From Lachnospiraceae bacterium (GTDB lineage: Bacteria; Bacillota; Clostridia; Lachnospirales; Lachnospiraceae), in the NCBI GenBank assembly GCA_022510525.1, contig JAFLTH010000012.1:1-52368 (forward strand): a stretch of 52,368 bases of DNA. The letters are read 5' to 3'. Positions 17,160 to 26,148 of this stretch are shown piece by piece. The translations under genes were made by a program, and so were the position numbers. Every line of letters starts with the position of its first letter. The stretch's first letter is position 1. Below the pieces are notes generated by a model. That model saw only the letters and a program-made list of their open reading frames with translations. It was not told the DNA's origin and ran no database searches.

Positions 17160-18353
17160 ATGGAAACTTATGAAATTTTAAAGGATCTGGCAATTATTCT
17201 GTTTTTTGCAAAATTTTTTGCGGTTGTAGCCAAGCATTTTAAGGCGCCTCAGGTAGTTGGCGAAATCATCGCAGGCTTAATTCTGGGACCTTGTGTATTG
17301 GGACTGCTGCATCAGACCGACTTTATAACGGAAATGGCGGAAATCGGTGTTATCCTTCTTATGTTTTCGGCCGGGCTGGATACCGATTTAAAAGAACTTA
17401 TCAAAACAGGCCCCGTTGCACTTCTTATAGCATGTTTCGGAGTTTTTATCCCGTTAATATTGGGCACTATTCTTTATATGGGATTTTATGGATTTGCCCC
17501 CTGGGGCAGCGATGAATTTTATAAAGCGGTTTTTACCGGAACTATTATGACTGCAACAAGTGTAAGCATTACCGTTGCTTCCTTGCAGGAAATGGGTAAA
17601 ATCAAAAGCAAAGTCGGTACCACTATTGTAAGCGCAGCTATAATTGATGATGTTATCGGAATTATCGTACTTACCTTTGTAATCGGCTTTAAAGATCCTG
17701 CATCCCACCCGACATCGGTTATATGGAAAACCATAGTATTTTTTGCTGTTGCTCTTGTCGGCGGTTATATTGTATACAGAATTTTTTCCATGCTTGATAA
17801 ACGCTATCCCCATACGAGAAGAATACCGATAGTCAGTCTTGCATTCTGCCTTTTATTATCTTATGTAGCTGAAAAATACTTCGGTATTGCGGATATTACG
17901 GGGGCTTATGTGGCAGGAATCGTACTTTGTAACTTAAGTGATAACGAGTACATAGAACGAAAAATGGATGTAAGTTCCTATATGCTTTTTGGACCGATAT
18001 TCTTTGTAAGTATCGGGCTTAAAACTTCGTTTGATTCTATGGATATTCATTTTCTTGCATTCTGTATAGGGTTTGTTGTTGTGGCACTTCTGGCGAAAAT
18101 TGTTGGCTGCGGTCTTATAAGCAGGTTATGTAAATATAACTGGTCGGATTCACTTAAGATAGGTGTCGGGATGATGACAAGAGGGGAAGTCGCCTTGATA
18201 ATATCCCAAAAGGGATTGTCTACAGGACTTATAAGCGCTGATTATTTTACGGCGGTTATTCTGCTGATCCTGATTTCTTCGATAGCAACCCCTCTTTTAC
18301 TGGAACTGCTTTATGCCAGAGATGAAAAGCATTTGAAAAGCGCTGGGGTTTAG
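17160..18353 (+). CDS. Cation/proton antiporter, CPA2 (Kef/NapA-like) family
   Basis: 397-aa integral membrane protein with about 12 helices. CPA2 landmarks are visible: the N-terminal PQVVGEIIAGLILGP motif (about 24-38), the SAGLDTDLKEL segment near 73-83 and the VSAAIIDDVIGIIVL helix (about 155-170) with the paired Asp residues of the ion site. There is no C-terminal RCK/TrkA_N domain, so it is a plain exchanger rather than a KefB/C-type gated system. The ATG at 17160 has GGAGG seven bases upstream. A TTG two codons earlier is less likely. It ends overlapping the convergent trxA stop by 4 bp. Ion specificity (Na+ or K+) is not decidable here. Confidence 0.88.
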   Translation: METYEILKDLAIILFFAKFFAVVAKHFKAPQVVGEIIAGLILGPCVLGLLHQTDFITEMAEIGVILLMFSAGLDTDLKELIKTGPVALLIACFGVFIPLILGTILYMGFYGFAPWGSDEFYKAVFTGTIMTATSVSITVASLQEMGKIKSKVGTTIVSAAIIDDVIGIIVLTFVIGFKDPASHPTSVIWKTIVFFAVALVGGYIVYRIFSMLDKRYPHTRRIPIVSLAFCLLLSYVAEKYFGIADITGAYVAGIVLCNLSDNEYIERKMDVSSYMLFGPIFFVSIGLKTSFDSMDIHFLAFCIGFVVVALLAKIVGCGLISRLCKYNWSDSLKIGVGMMTRGEVALIISQKGLSTGLISADYFTAVILLILISSIATPLLLELLYARDEKHLKSAGV

Positions 18354-18364
18354 GCCAGCGCTTT
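18337..18364. terminator. Bidirectional hairpin in the overlap of antiporter and trxA
   Basis: Perfect 10-bp arms AAAGCGCTGG / CCAGCGCTTT around an 8-nt loop that contains both stop codons. Each strand has only a short T run after the stem. It probably terminates both convergent transcripts while encoding the last residues of both proteins. Confidence 0.65.
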
Positions 18365-18670
18365 ATCTATCTTATCTTCCAACTCTTTCTGAGACACAGC
18401 TCCCACAATTGTTTCCTTAATTTCACCGCTTTTAAAAACCATCATAGTCGGTATCGACATAATCCGATACCTTGCGGCAATTCCATTTTCTTCATCAATA
18501 TTACATTTTCCAACCTTAACTTTCCCGTCATACTTTTTAGCAAGTTCTTCAACAATCGGTGCCATCATCTTACAAGGTCCGCACCAGTCCGCATAAAAAT
18601 CCACAAACACCGGCATATCCGAATTAAGTACCTCTTCGTCAAAATTAGCTGTTGTAATCTTATATTCCAT
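18350..18670 (-). CDS. trxA: Thioredoxin
   Basis: 106-aa thioredoxin: DFYADWCGPCKMMAPI with the redox pair Cys-Gly-Pro-Cys (about 29-38), the cis-proline loop RIMSIPTMMVF (about 70-80) and the C-terminal VGAVSQKELEDKI helix. It is a general protein-disulfide reductase in the cytosol, recycled by thioredoxin reductase (not in this window). AGGAGG lies upstream of the ATG. It is convergent with the antiporter gene. Confidence 0.97.
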   Translation of the reverse strand: MEYKITTANFDEEVLNSDMPVFVDFYADWCGPCKMMAPIVEELAKKYDGKVKVGKCNIDEENGIAARYRIMSIPTMMVFKSGEIKETIVGAVSQKELEDKIDKALA

Positions 18671-18753
18671 TGTAAAGTCCTCCTTTTGTATTAATTATAA
18701 TTTATATATTGACCAAATCAGTCTGTTATATAGCGTTTTTAGCCGTCACCTCA

Positions 18754-19392
18754 TCATCTGCTTATAACATACTTATAAATAGGATTCCCAATAGAAGAAA
18801 ACTTTTCCTCATATTCGGTCATAACATTCCCTTCCATCATAACCTCATCATTGTGGAGATCATAAGTAACCTGATCAAGATGCCAGCCTGCTGCCTCCAG
18901 CTGTTCTAAGGCAAACGTAAAAAGTTCTTTATTGTCTGTCTTAAATTCCAGGTTTCCTTCTTTAGATAGTATTTCATTATATCTGTTTAAAAATTCACGT
19001 GACGGCAGTCTTCTTTTTGCATGCCTGTCCTTCGGCCACGGGTCGGAAAAATTTAAATAAATTTTCTCTACTTCTTCCTGTCCGAAAACTTCTACTATTT
19101 CTTCAGCATCCATTCGTATAAAATACAAATTGGGAAGCTCCTCAACTTCCATCTTCTGAATGCCGCGTATTAATACACTGGAATATTTCTCAATACCGAC
19201 ATAATTAATCTCAGGATGGAGTCTTGCCATATCCATAATAAAGCGGCCTTTGCCCATTCCTATTTCTATATGTATCGGATTGGAATTGCCAAACAACTCA
19301 TTCCACCGATTTTTCCGCTCTTTGGGGTTCTGAATAACAAAGCGGCTCTCACTTATTACTTCCCTGGAACCCGCAACATTCCGCAGTCTCAT
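18754..19392 (-). CDS. trmB: tRNA (guanine-N7)-methyltransferase
   Basis: Makes m7G46 in tRNA using S-adenosylmethionine. The ATG giving MRLRNVAGS is chosen because family members begin with MR(M/L)R. The extra 11 upstream residues have no ribosome site. The SAM-binding motif HIEIGMGKGRFI (about 41-52), the NYVGIEKYS segment, and FSDPWPKDRHAKRR (about 114-127) are all diagnostic of TrmB. At 212 aa it is full length. It is a single gene with flanking promoters I could not define. Confidence 0.95.
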   Translation of the reverse strand: MRLRNVAGSREVISESRFVIQNPKERKNRWNELFGNSNPIHIEIGMGKGRFIMDMARLHPEINYVGIEKYSSVLIRGIQKMEVEELPNLYFIRMDAEEIVEVFGQEEVEKIYLNFSDPWPKDRHAKRRLPSREFLNRYNEILSKEGNLEFKTDNKELFTFALEQLEAAGWHLDQVTYDLHNDEVMMEGNVMTEYEEKFSSIGNPIYKYVISR

Positions 19393-19576
19393 ATCTGGTC
19401 CTGTCTTTCCTGAAATTATTATCAATTATTTTACACTATTTTTAACTTAAATAAAAGTATCTTATTAATAAAGAATCTATAAATTAATTAATAAACCTGT
19501 TTTGTTTTCACTAAAAATAGTGTATGATAATAAGGTATGTTCCAATAATAGCGCACCAGAAAGGTTTTGAAGCTTT

Positions 19577-21073
19577 ATGCGTTTATCATATAAGTCATCA
19601 TATAAAAACAGAATTATATCACTATTTTTAGTTGTACTACTTATTACTGTTAATCTTTGTAATCTGAATACCATAACCACCCATGCGGCAACTCTCGATG
19701 AGCTTGCCGAACAGGCCGAGGCAAGAAAACGCCTACCTATTCAATCCAATAGTATTGAAAACTGGCCGGTTGGTCCGGAAATAAGCGCGCAGTCCGCTAT
19801 TTTGATGGATGCCAATACCGGAGTGATTCTTTATGCTAAAAATATTCATGAAAAAGTATATCCCGCCAGCATCACCAAGATTATGACCTGTCTGCTTGCT
19901 ATTGAACACGGCAATCTGGATGATATGGTTTCTTTTTCACGTGAAGCAGTTTTCAGCGTACCGCGTGACGGCTCCAACATGGGAATGGACGCAGGGGAAT
20001 CGATTACTTTGGAGGAATGTCTCTATGGTATCATGGTTGCATCCGCCAATGAAGTGGCAAATGCGGTAGCTGAGTATGTCGGCGGTACTATTGATGATTT
20101 TATTGATATGATGAATGATTATGCGGTTGAACTTGGCTGCACCGATTCTCATTTTGTCAATTCAAACGGGCTTTTTGATGAAAACCACTATACATCAGCC
20201 TATGATCTTGCAACCATCGCAAGTCGGTTCTTTCAAAATGAATTACTGTGTAAAGTCAGTAATACTGCAAGATATCATTTTGAAGCATCCGCAACCCAGC
20301 CGGATGATTTTTATAAAAATAACAAGCATAAGCTGATCACCGGAGAAATTGCTTATGATGGAATAATCGGCGGCAAGACCGGATATACGGATGAAGCAAG
20401 GCAGACTCTTGTGACTTGTGCCGAGCAAAATGGTATGAAACTTATCTGCGTGGTTTTTAAAGAAGAATCTCCTGCGCAGTTTACGGATACCGTGGAATTG
20501 TTCGATTACGGTTTTCAGAATTTCCAAATACTTAATATCTCCGAAAACGAAGCCAAATTCAATATTGATAATGTAAATTTCTTTAAAGCCGATAATGACA
20601 TCTTCGGAAACTCCAAACCAATCCTGTCAGTTGATACTGACAGCTATGTGATTGTACCTAACATGGCGGATTTTTCAGATCTGGATTCTACTATAAATTA
20701 TGATATTGACGAAGAAAATCATGTTGCACAGATTAGTTATAGTTACAGTGATGCTTATGTTGGGAGCACTTATGTAAACCTGGCTTCAAATGCTGAAGCT
20801 TTTTATGAATTTAATACAGATCCCCAGACTACTACTGACATAACTGTTGAAAGAGATCCCGCTTCTTCCGATGACAGTGAGAATACTATTTTCATTAATG
20901 TAAAAAAAGTTCTGATAGGTATTCTGATTTTTGCCATACTTATTATTTCTATTTTTATGGTAAGGGCATTTATCATTAACAACAATAGTGCTATGCATCG
21001 GAAAAACCGTCTTAAAAGAAAAAAACATCGAAGAGAACGTATCAGGTCCGCCTTCGATGATTTTGACTTTTAG
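19577..21073 (+). CDS. Serine-type D-Ala-D-Ala carboxypeptidase (S11, DacF-like)
   Basis: Low-molecular-weight penicillin-binding protein that trims the terminal D-Ala of peptidoglycan stems. A signal peptide (about 11-37, ending HAA) is followed by the active-site motifs SITK (Ser98 to Lys101), SAN (156-158) and KTG (267-269). A C-terminal membrane helix (about 442-465) and a very basic cytoplasmic tail (about 473-490, rich in K/R) anchor it, where the well-known PBP5 enzymes use an amphipathic helix. AAAGG precedes the ATG. In spore formers some paralogs act in the cortex, and which role applies here is unknown. The 3' end overlaps the convergent exonuclease by 32 bp. Confidence 0.9.
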   Translation: MRLSYKSSYKNRIISLFLVVLLITVNLCNLNTITTHAATLDELAEQAEARKRLPIQSNSIENWPVGPEISAQSAILMDANTGVILYAKNIHEKVYPASITKIMTCLLAIEHGNLDDMVSFSREAVFSVPRDGSNMGMDAGESITLEECLYGIMVASANEVANAVAEYVGGTIDDFIDMMNDYAVELGCTDSHFVNSNGLFDENHYTSAYDLATIASRFFQNELLCKVSNTARYHFEASATQPDDFYKNNKHKLITGEIAYDGIIGGKTGYTDEARQTLVTCAEQNGMKLICVVFKEESPAQFTDTVELFDYGFQNFQILNISENEAKFNIDNVNFFKADNDIFGNSKPILSVDTDSYVIVPNMADFSDLDSTINYDIDEENHVAQISYSYSDAYVGSTYVNLASNAEAFYEFNTDPQTTTDITVERDPASSDDSENTIFINVKKVLIGILIFAILIISIFMVRAFIINNNSAMHRKNRLKRKKHRRERIRSAFDDFDF

Positions 21074-22028
21074 CTATTCTTTTTTCCTTACGATGCTGTT
21101 TTGTATATTCCTTTTTATCCTGTAAGTTTTTAACATCTTCATCGGATATAAATTTTTCTGTTTTAACAACATATATCTGTCCGTCTTCCGACTTCCGGAC
21201 GCGTATCTTTGCCTTCATATATCCATGTACGTCACAATATGACACGCTGTAGTAGTGTTTACTGTTTGGCGAAAACCACTTGATTTTTTTCCTTATACTT
21301 TTATTACATAAAAAGCAGCCGGTACTGACAATGTTTCTATCGTTCATTGCTTTAATCTTATTATCAAAACCTCTAGAAATATATTTTATATAAGGTTCCT
21401 GATATCCTGTGTCAAAAATCGTACGAATTTCATCTTTCTTAGATGCCGGAATATGAAAAACATCAAAAGAATAGTTTCCCAAAACTTTTTCGTCCAGATT
21501 CTCCAATATTTTTGCGGTATAATAAGCATCGCTTAATGCTCTGTGGAAAGGAATATCTTTTTCTATATTCATAAAATCTATAGCATATTCCAGAGATTTT
21601 CTTGATTTTTTGTCCTCGTATGCAATACTGAAAAGTTTCTGTACATCCAGAAATTTAAATGGACCGGACGCAATGGGTTCAAGTTCGTAATATCGGATAT
21701 TCCTCTGAAGCTCTATTAAATCCAATGGCCCCCATGTACAAAAAATAAAGTCTTCTCCCCACCAACTTCTGAATCTGTTCATTACTTCCTGAAAAGATTT
21801 CTGGTTTTCAAGCTCTTCCATTTGAATATGTATAAGATTCTTAGTAAAATTGTGCATCTCATGATAAACCTGAGGCTTTATCAATTCATTAAACTCATCT
21901 ATCTTTTTCCGGGAGCTGTCTAATTTAATTGCACCAATTTCAATTATCTCAAAAGGAAGAACCTTACATACTTCTTCCTCTCCTGTACTGCTTTGATTCC
22001 ATTCCAAATCTAAAATAATATAATTCAT
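21042..22028 (-). CDS. DEDDh 3'-5' exonuclease with a C-terminal Cys/His extension
   Basis: 328-aa protein. The N-terminal 185 residues form an RNase T/DnaQ-like exonuclease: YIILDLEWNQ (Asp7, Glu9), a middle acidic motif near TWGPLDLIEL, and HRALSDAYYTAKIL with the His and last Asp. This resembles KapD-type exonucleases. The C-terminal part holds a possible metal site (TGCFLCNKSIRKK and later SYCDVHG) and a basic tail. Whether it acts on RNA or DNA is not clear. The start follows a weak GGA-type site. Its tail overlaps the carboxypeptidase gene by 32 bp. Confidence 0.82.
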   Translation of the reverse strand: MNYIILDLEWNQSSTGEEEVCKVLPFEIIEIGAIKLDSSRKKIDEFNELIKPQVYHEMHNFTKNLIHIQMEELENQKSFQEVMNRFRSWWGEDFIFCTWGPLDLIELQRNIRYYELEPIASGPFKFLDVQKLFSIAYEDKKSRKSLEYAIDFMNIEKDIPFHRALSDAYYTAKILENLDEKVLGNYSFDVFHIPASKKDEIRTIFDTGYQEPYIKYISRGFDNKIKAMNDRNIVSTGCFLCNKSIRKKIKWFSPNSKHYYSVSYCDVHGYMKAKIRVRKSEDGQIYVVKTEKFISDEDVKNLQDKKEYTKQHRKEKRIAKSQNHRRRT

Positions 22029-22104
22029 TAACTAATCCTTGTTTTTATTAATCGTATATTTGATTGTCCTATTGCCATAAGTAATTTATTTTAGCTTTTT
22101 TATA

Positions 22105-22142
22105 AGAAAAGCACTGAAAATTTAAATTTTCAATGCTTTTCT
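22105..22142 (-). terminator. 19-bp inverted repeat after tRNA-Arg
   Basis: Arms at 22105-22123 and 22124-22142 are complementary with one mismatch (core AGAAAAGCA/TGCTTTTCT). It begins 4 bp beyond the tRNA-Arg 3' end and precedes the exonuclease. The tail after the stem is only moderately T-rich, so it could be a terminator or a processing hairpin. Confidence 0.6.
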
Positions 22143-22145
22143 AAG

Positions 22146-22219
22146 CGTTCCCGGGAGGATTTGAACCTCTGACCCCTCGCTTAGGAGGCGAGTGCTCTAT
22201 CCAGCTGAGCTACGAGAAC
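22146..22219 (-). tRNA. tRNA-Arg (anticodon CCT)
   Basis: 74-nt cloverleaf on the minus strand. The acceptor stem is GTTCTCG/CGGGAAC with one G-T pair. The anticodon arm is CTCGC-CTCCTAA-GCGAG (anticodon CCT, reads AGG) and the T loop is TTCAAAT. No CCA is encoded. It begins only 9 bp after the stop of the DUF3881 gene, with no separate promoter visible, so it may be cut out of the serS-DUF3881 transcript. Confidence 0.95.
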
Positions 22220-22228
22220 TTATTACTG

Positions 22229-23122
22229 CTATTGCTCGGGAAAGTTTATATATCCCTGCATCCAGATTATTCCTTTGAACCTGCGACCTACCTGAGGTTC
22301 TCCGTACAAATCCATAGCATTAATGCAAATATCAAATTGTAAATCATTACAACTTAATTTCATAACATAAATTTTCTCTCCTGTCAATCTGTTATTGACC
22401 ATGGAGAATTCCAAAATCTCACCCAAAATGGAATACTGGTCACACTCTACCCCATATGGCATAAAATAAGTATCTACCAGACTGAAAACATCTTCATTTA
22501 ATATCTTTCTGGATATAGATGTATAAGTATCCATATCTTCGAGGGTCAGACTTTCAATAGCATCCTCATCACCCTGTCTTGCCGCAGCAATTAACTGGTT
22601 TCTGTTTAAGGAAGCCTTTTTTACTCTCTGCACTTCCTTTTCATTTTTGACAATCGGAAGTATGATGTTTCCTTTAATGGAAAGCGCAGATAAAGTGAGA
22701 GTTGTTCCTCTGATAGGAAGTAAATCCATGTACTGAGCTTTTACATAAGGAATAATATTCTGTAAATAAAAGATTAAGCTTACACCAACTTTGATATCAT
22801 CACAAATTCCGGCATAGGATTCTTTTTCCGCATGACGCTCTACCGAAACATCCTCGCATGAACTGATTCCCTTGCCTCTTAAGTAAGGATAAAAATAATC
22901 ATATGTGAATTTATCTTCCGCATCAAACTCACCGCATACGGCAATTCCTATATTTTCAGCAAAATCTTCACAAAATTCTGCAAGTATTGTTTCTTCACCA
23001 TTAGACGTATAAGAACGATGCGTTGCATGTAAAATAATATCTGTTATCAGTTTCTGCTGTTCAACTCTGTCTGTCAGCTCACTAAAACCAATAGCCCGCA
23101 TGTATTTATGCAAAGATTCCAC
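22229..23122 (-). CDS. DUF3881 family protein
   Basis: 297-aa protein that I recognise as the DUF3881 family, seen mainly in Lachnospiraceae (MESLHKYMRAIGFSEL at the N-terminus, GRRFKGIIWMQG at the C-terminus). It has no signal or membrane segment. The middle contains a stretch YSNGEETILAEF-like and conserved acidic patches, but no known catalytic motif. It follows serS by 40 bp and precedes tRNA-Arg by 9 bp. The neighbourhood suggests a link to translation, but this is only association. AT-rich composition matches its neighbours. Confidence 0.8.
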   Translation of the reverse strand: MESLHKYMRAIGFSELTDRVEQQKLITDIILHATHRSYTSNGEETILAEFCEDFAENIGIAVCGEFDAEDKFTYDYFYPYLRGKGISSCEDVSVERHAEKESYAGICDDIKVGVSLIFYLQNIIPYVKAQYMDLLPIRGTTLTLSALSIKGNIILPIVKNEKEVQRVKKASLNRNQLIAAARQGDEDAIESLTLEDMDTYTSISRKILNEDVFSLVDTYFMPYGVECDQYSILGEILEFSMVNNRLTGEKIYVMKLSCNDLQFDICINAMDLYGEPQVGRRFKGIIWMQGYINFPEQ

Positions 23123-23162
23123 CCCCTAATCATTCTATATTTTATATATTAAATAACAATCG

Positions 23163-24440
23163 TTATTTAAGTTCAGCCTTACCACCCATATATGGACGAA
23201 GAACTTCGGGTATACGTACGGAACCATCTGCCTGAAGGTTATTTTCCAAAAATGCAATCAGCATTCTGGGCGGTGCAACTACAGTATTATTTAATGTATG
23301 TGCAAAGTACTTGCCGTCCTGACCGTTTACTCGAATGCGCAATCTTCTTGCCTGTGCATCTCCAAGGTTAGAACAGCTTCCTACTTCAAAATATTTTTTC
23401 TGTCTTGGTGACCATGCTTCTACATCATAGGATTTTACTTTCAAATCAGCCAGGTCTCCGGAACAGCATTCTATCGTCCTAACGGGAATATCAAGAGATC
23501 TGAATAAATCTACCGTATTCTGCCATAGTTTGTCAAACCACATAGGAGATTCCTCCGGCTTGCAAACAACTATCATTTCCTGTTTTTCAAATTGATGAAT
23601 ACGGTAAACACCGCGTTCTTCAATACCATGTGCACCTTTCTCTTTTCTGAAACATGGAGAATAACTTGTTAAAGTCTGAGGGAGATTTTCTTCCGAAACA
23701 ATCGTATCTATGAATTTACCAATCATAGAATGCTCGGATGTACCGATTAAGTATAAGTCCTCTCCTTCTATTTTATACATCATGGCATCCATTTCCGCAA
23801 AACTCATGACGCCGTCAACTACCGCGCTGCGAATCATAAAAGGCGGAACGCAGTAAGTAAAGCCTCTGTCAATCATAAAATCTCTTGCATAAGCTATTAC
23901 TGCGGAGTGCAGTCTTGCAATATCTCCCATCAGATAATAGAAACCGTTACCAGCAACCCTGCCGGCTGCATCCATATCAATTCCGTTGAATCTTTCCATT
24001 ATTTCGGTATGATAAGGGATTTCAAAATCAGGAATAACCGGTTCACCATATTTCTTTACTTCCACATTCTCGGAATCATCTTTTCCAATGGGAACTGACG
24101 GATCGATAATGTTGGGAATGGTCATCATATCTTTCTTGATTTTTTCACGAAGCTCATTTTCTTTTTCCTCTAATTCGGTAAGACGAGCCGCATTTGCTGC
24201 AACTTCCATTTTTTTCTCTTCTGCTTCGTCTTTTTTGCCCTGAGCCATAAGAGCTCCGATTTCTTTGGAAATCTTATTTCGACTGGCACGGATGTCATCG
24301 GCTTCCTGCTGAGCTTTTCTGACCTCGGCATCCAACTCAATTACTTCATCTACCAATGCCAACTTGGAATCCTGAAATTTTTTTCTTATATTCTCCTTTA
24401 CAATATCGGGATTTTCTCTCAAAAATTTAATGTCAATCAT
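23163..24440 (-). CDS. serS: Seryl-tRNA synthetase
   Basis: Class II aminoacyl-tRNA synthetase that charges tRNA-Ser. The N-terminal antiparallel coiled coil (about 28-105) binds the long variable arm. The catalytic core shows motif 2 (SYSPCFRKEKGAHG, then GVYRIHQFEKQEM, about 262-288) and motif 3 near the C-terminus (NNTVVAPPRMLIAFLEN). 425 aa is the normal length. The upstream gap (97 bp) holds a copy of the double-hairpin repeat rather than a T-box leader. Confidence 0.97.
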   Translation of the reverse strand: MIDIKFLRENPDIVKENIRKKFQDSKLALVDEVIELDAEVRKAQQEADDIRASRNKISKEIGALMAQGKKDEAEEKKMEVAANAARLTELEEKENELREKIKKDMMTIPNIIDPSVPIGKDDSENVEVKKYGEPVIPDFEIPYHTEIMERFNGIDMDAAGRVAGNGFYYLMGDIARLHSAVIAYARDFMIDRGFTYCVPPFMIRSAVVDGVMSFAEMDAMMYKIEGEDLYLIGTSEHSMIGKFIDTIVSEENLPQTLTSYSPCFRKEKGAHGIEERGVYRIHQFEKQEMIVVCKPEESPMWFDKLWQNTVDLFRSLDIPVRTIECCSGDLADLKVKSYDVEAWSPRQKKYFEVGSCSNLGDAQARRLRIRVNGQDGKYFAHTLNNTVVAPPRMLIAFLENNLQADGSVRIPEVLRPYMGGKAELK

Positions 24441-24484
24441 TCTGTGTAGCCTTGCCTTTCTCTCAAATTTCTATGCCTTTACCA

Positions 24485-24543
24485 TAACTTGCGATGTTTG
24501 AGCCGTCAGGCACAAACTCGCGGTTGAAAATTTATTTTCAACC
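24485..24543 (-). repeat. Double-hairpin repeat, copy 1 (HD-GYP to serS)
   Basis: Minus-strand element of about 59 bp. Stem 1 is GGTTGAAAAT/ATTTTCAACC (24522-24543). Stem 2 is CGAGTTTG-T-GCC over GGC-T-CAAAC-A-TCG. The TGA stop of the HD-GYP gene (24538-24540) lies inside stem 1. The 3' end reads GCAAGTTA, like the other copies. Confidence 0.8.
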
Positions 24544-25584
24544 TATTACTTCTTTAATATATACACTGTTATATTCTAACAAGTCCTTAGTAATGTTGAC
24601 CGGTCTTCCATCTTTATCTTTAGTTATAAGAATAACAGGTCTTCCCGGAAACTTTTTATTCTGACGCAGCACTACTCCGGTTTCTTCTTCATTAGTTCTT
24701 ACATAAGTACCTACAGGATATACTGCCGTAAATTCCAAAAATGCATCTACTATTTTAGCATCAAACTTAATACCTCTATAAGCTTTCAGATATTCTATAG
24801 CTTCGTAAACTTTAACTCTCTTACAACCAATACCGCATATCATTTCATCAAAAGCATCACATACATGAATAATACGACACTCCAATGGAATATCAGTTGC
24901 TTTCAGAGGATAACCGGAACCATCTATCCTTTCATGATGATATAATATCATATTCTTACTTACATTGGAAATCCAATTTTCTCCTTGTAAGGCAGAATAT
25001 CCATAAATTGTATGTTTTTTGTATTCTGCATAATCTTTTTCTTCTAATTCTTCTACATTTACGTTAGTATAATCAATTGTAATATAAAGAAGACCTAAAT
25101 CATGCAACAGACACCCTACACAGATGTCGTGTATTAATTTTTGGGGAAGATTCATGTGCAAAGCTACAACAGTTGCAAGACTGCATATGCTTATAGAATG
25201 TTCATAAACATCAGAACTTCTCTCCCTGATATCAAATATTTTATCGACAACTTCTTCCTCTTCCAGAATATTTGTTATGATATTATCTGCTGTCTTACTT
25301 AATTCTATTAACTCTTCATTATTATAGTAGGTATGTTTCTCAAGAACATTCTTTACTTCGGATTTAAAAGATTCTTCTAATTCTTTTTTTAAAATATCCG
25401 TTGATTCCGTACCTTCTACCCATACGTAAACCTCAGTAATATTAAGTTCCTTGAGCTTTTCAATATATTCCTGTCGTAATATTGTTCCTGATGACAGCAA
25501 TATATTAAAATCATCACTAATTACACTTTTGGCAAGACTTTCACTACCTGTTAAATCACTAACATTATACTTTTTTCTTGTCAT
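24538..25584 (-). CDS. HD-GYP domain phosphodiesterase (c-di-GMP)
   Basis: 348-aa cytosolic protein. The C-terminal HD-GYP domain has YEHSISICSLA, LLHDLG (the HD pair), YHHERIDGSGYP (the GYP motif with HHE) and IIHVCDAFDEM, all features of metal-dependent c-di-GMP hydrolases. The N-terminal 110 residues resemble a DUF3391-like segment and end in a helical linker. There is no receiver domain or membrane anchor. The start is taken six bases after TAGG. An ATG 15 bp upstream lacks a site. It follows DUF4446 by about 20 bp. Confidence 0.88.
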   Translation of the reverse strand: MTRKKYNVSDLTGSESLAKSVISDDFNILLSSGTILRQEYIEKLKELNITEVYVWVEGTESTDILKKELEESFKSEVKNVLEKHTYYNNEELIELSKTADNIITNILEEEEVVDKIFDIRERSSDVYEHSISICSLATVVALHMNLPQKLIHDICVGCLLHDLGLLYITIDYTNVNVEELEEKDYAEYKKHTIYGYSALQGENWISNVSKNMILYHHERIDGSGYPLKATDIPLECRIIHVCDAFDEMICGIGCKRVKVYEAIEYLKAYRGIKFDAKIVDAFLEFTAVYPVGTYVRTNEEETGVVLRQNKKFPGRPVILITKDKDGRPVNITKDLLEYNSVYIKEVIG

Positions 25585-25605
25585 ACGTATACCTACCATT
25601 AATTT

Positions 25606-26121
25606 TTAATTATTATTGCCTATTGCAATATCCAATGCCTGCTTTTCTTCGTCACCAAGAGAAATATCACACTCACCGTTTCTTATTACTTTAGTATAAG
25701 AATAACAACCCTCCGTACTATGTACAGAATTCAATAGAAATCCATTATTATTTTCATCTAGTAATGCAAGACAAAAACTTAATTGTCCGCCCATCTGGCT
25801 AAAAGCATCATATTTTACAATTCCGGCTTTTTGGAAAGTATCCTCCAGCCTTTTATATAAAGTTTTTATATCTTTACTGTTATTTTGAAGAGAATCTTTA
25901 ATAAATTTATTGTCTTCAAACAAACCCATAATATCTTCTTCCAGATTTTTTGCGTTCTTGCCTGACATAAATTTTTTATATTTCTTATTTAATTTTCCGA
26001 TTTTTACCATCTGAATAATAACTAATGTTATTAAAATCAGAATAAGTGCTGCTATTCCAATAAAAATATAGGTAATATCTAAATCTCCAAGGCCTATACT
26101 CTTTAGTAGATCATAGTTCAT
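25606..26121 (-). CDS. DUF4446 family membrane-anchored protein
   Basis: 171 aa: one membrane helix (about 17-38, YIFIGIAALILILITLVIIQ), then a helical linker (45-100), then a small C-terminal domain with the family core KYDAFSQMGGQLSFCLALLDENNNGF and a closing SLGDEEKQALDIA. This family is commonly encoded next to parB in Firmicutes, as here (27 bp after parB). Its function is unknown. The anchor and the context suggest a role at the membrane linked to chromosome segregation, which is inference. Confidence 0.85.
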   Translation of the reverse strand: MNYDLLKSIGLGDLDITYIFIGIAALILILITLVIIQMVKIGKLNKKYKKFMSGKNAKNLEEDIMGLFEDNKFIKDSLQNNSKDIKTLYKRLEDTFQKAGIVKYDAFSQMGGQLSFCLALLDENNNGFLLNSVHSTEGCYSYTKVIRNGECDISLGDEEKQALDIAIGNNN

Positions 26122-26148
26122 TTTAACCCTCCGTTTTAGATAGTATAT

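Noticed and set aside
24441..24537. T-box leader for serS
   Set aside because: The gap is only 97 bp, most of it is the double-hairpin repeat, and no T-box core motif is seen.
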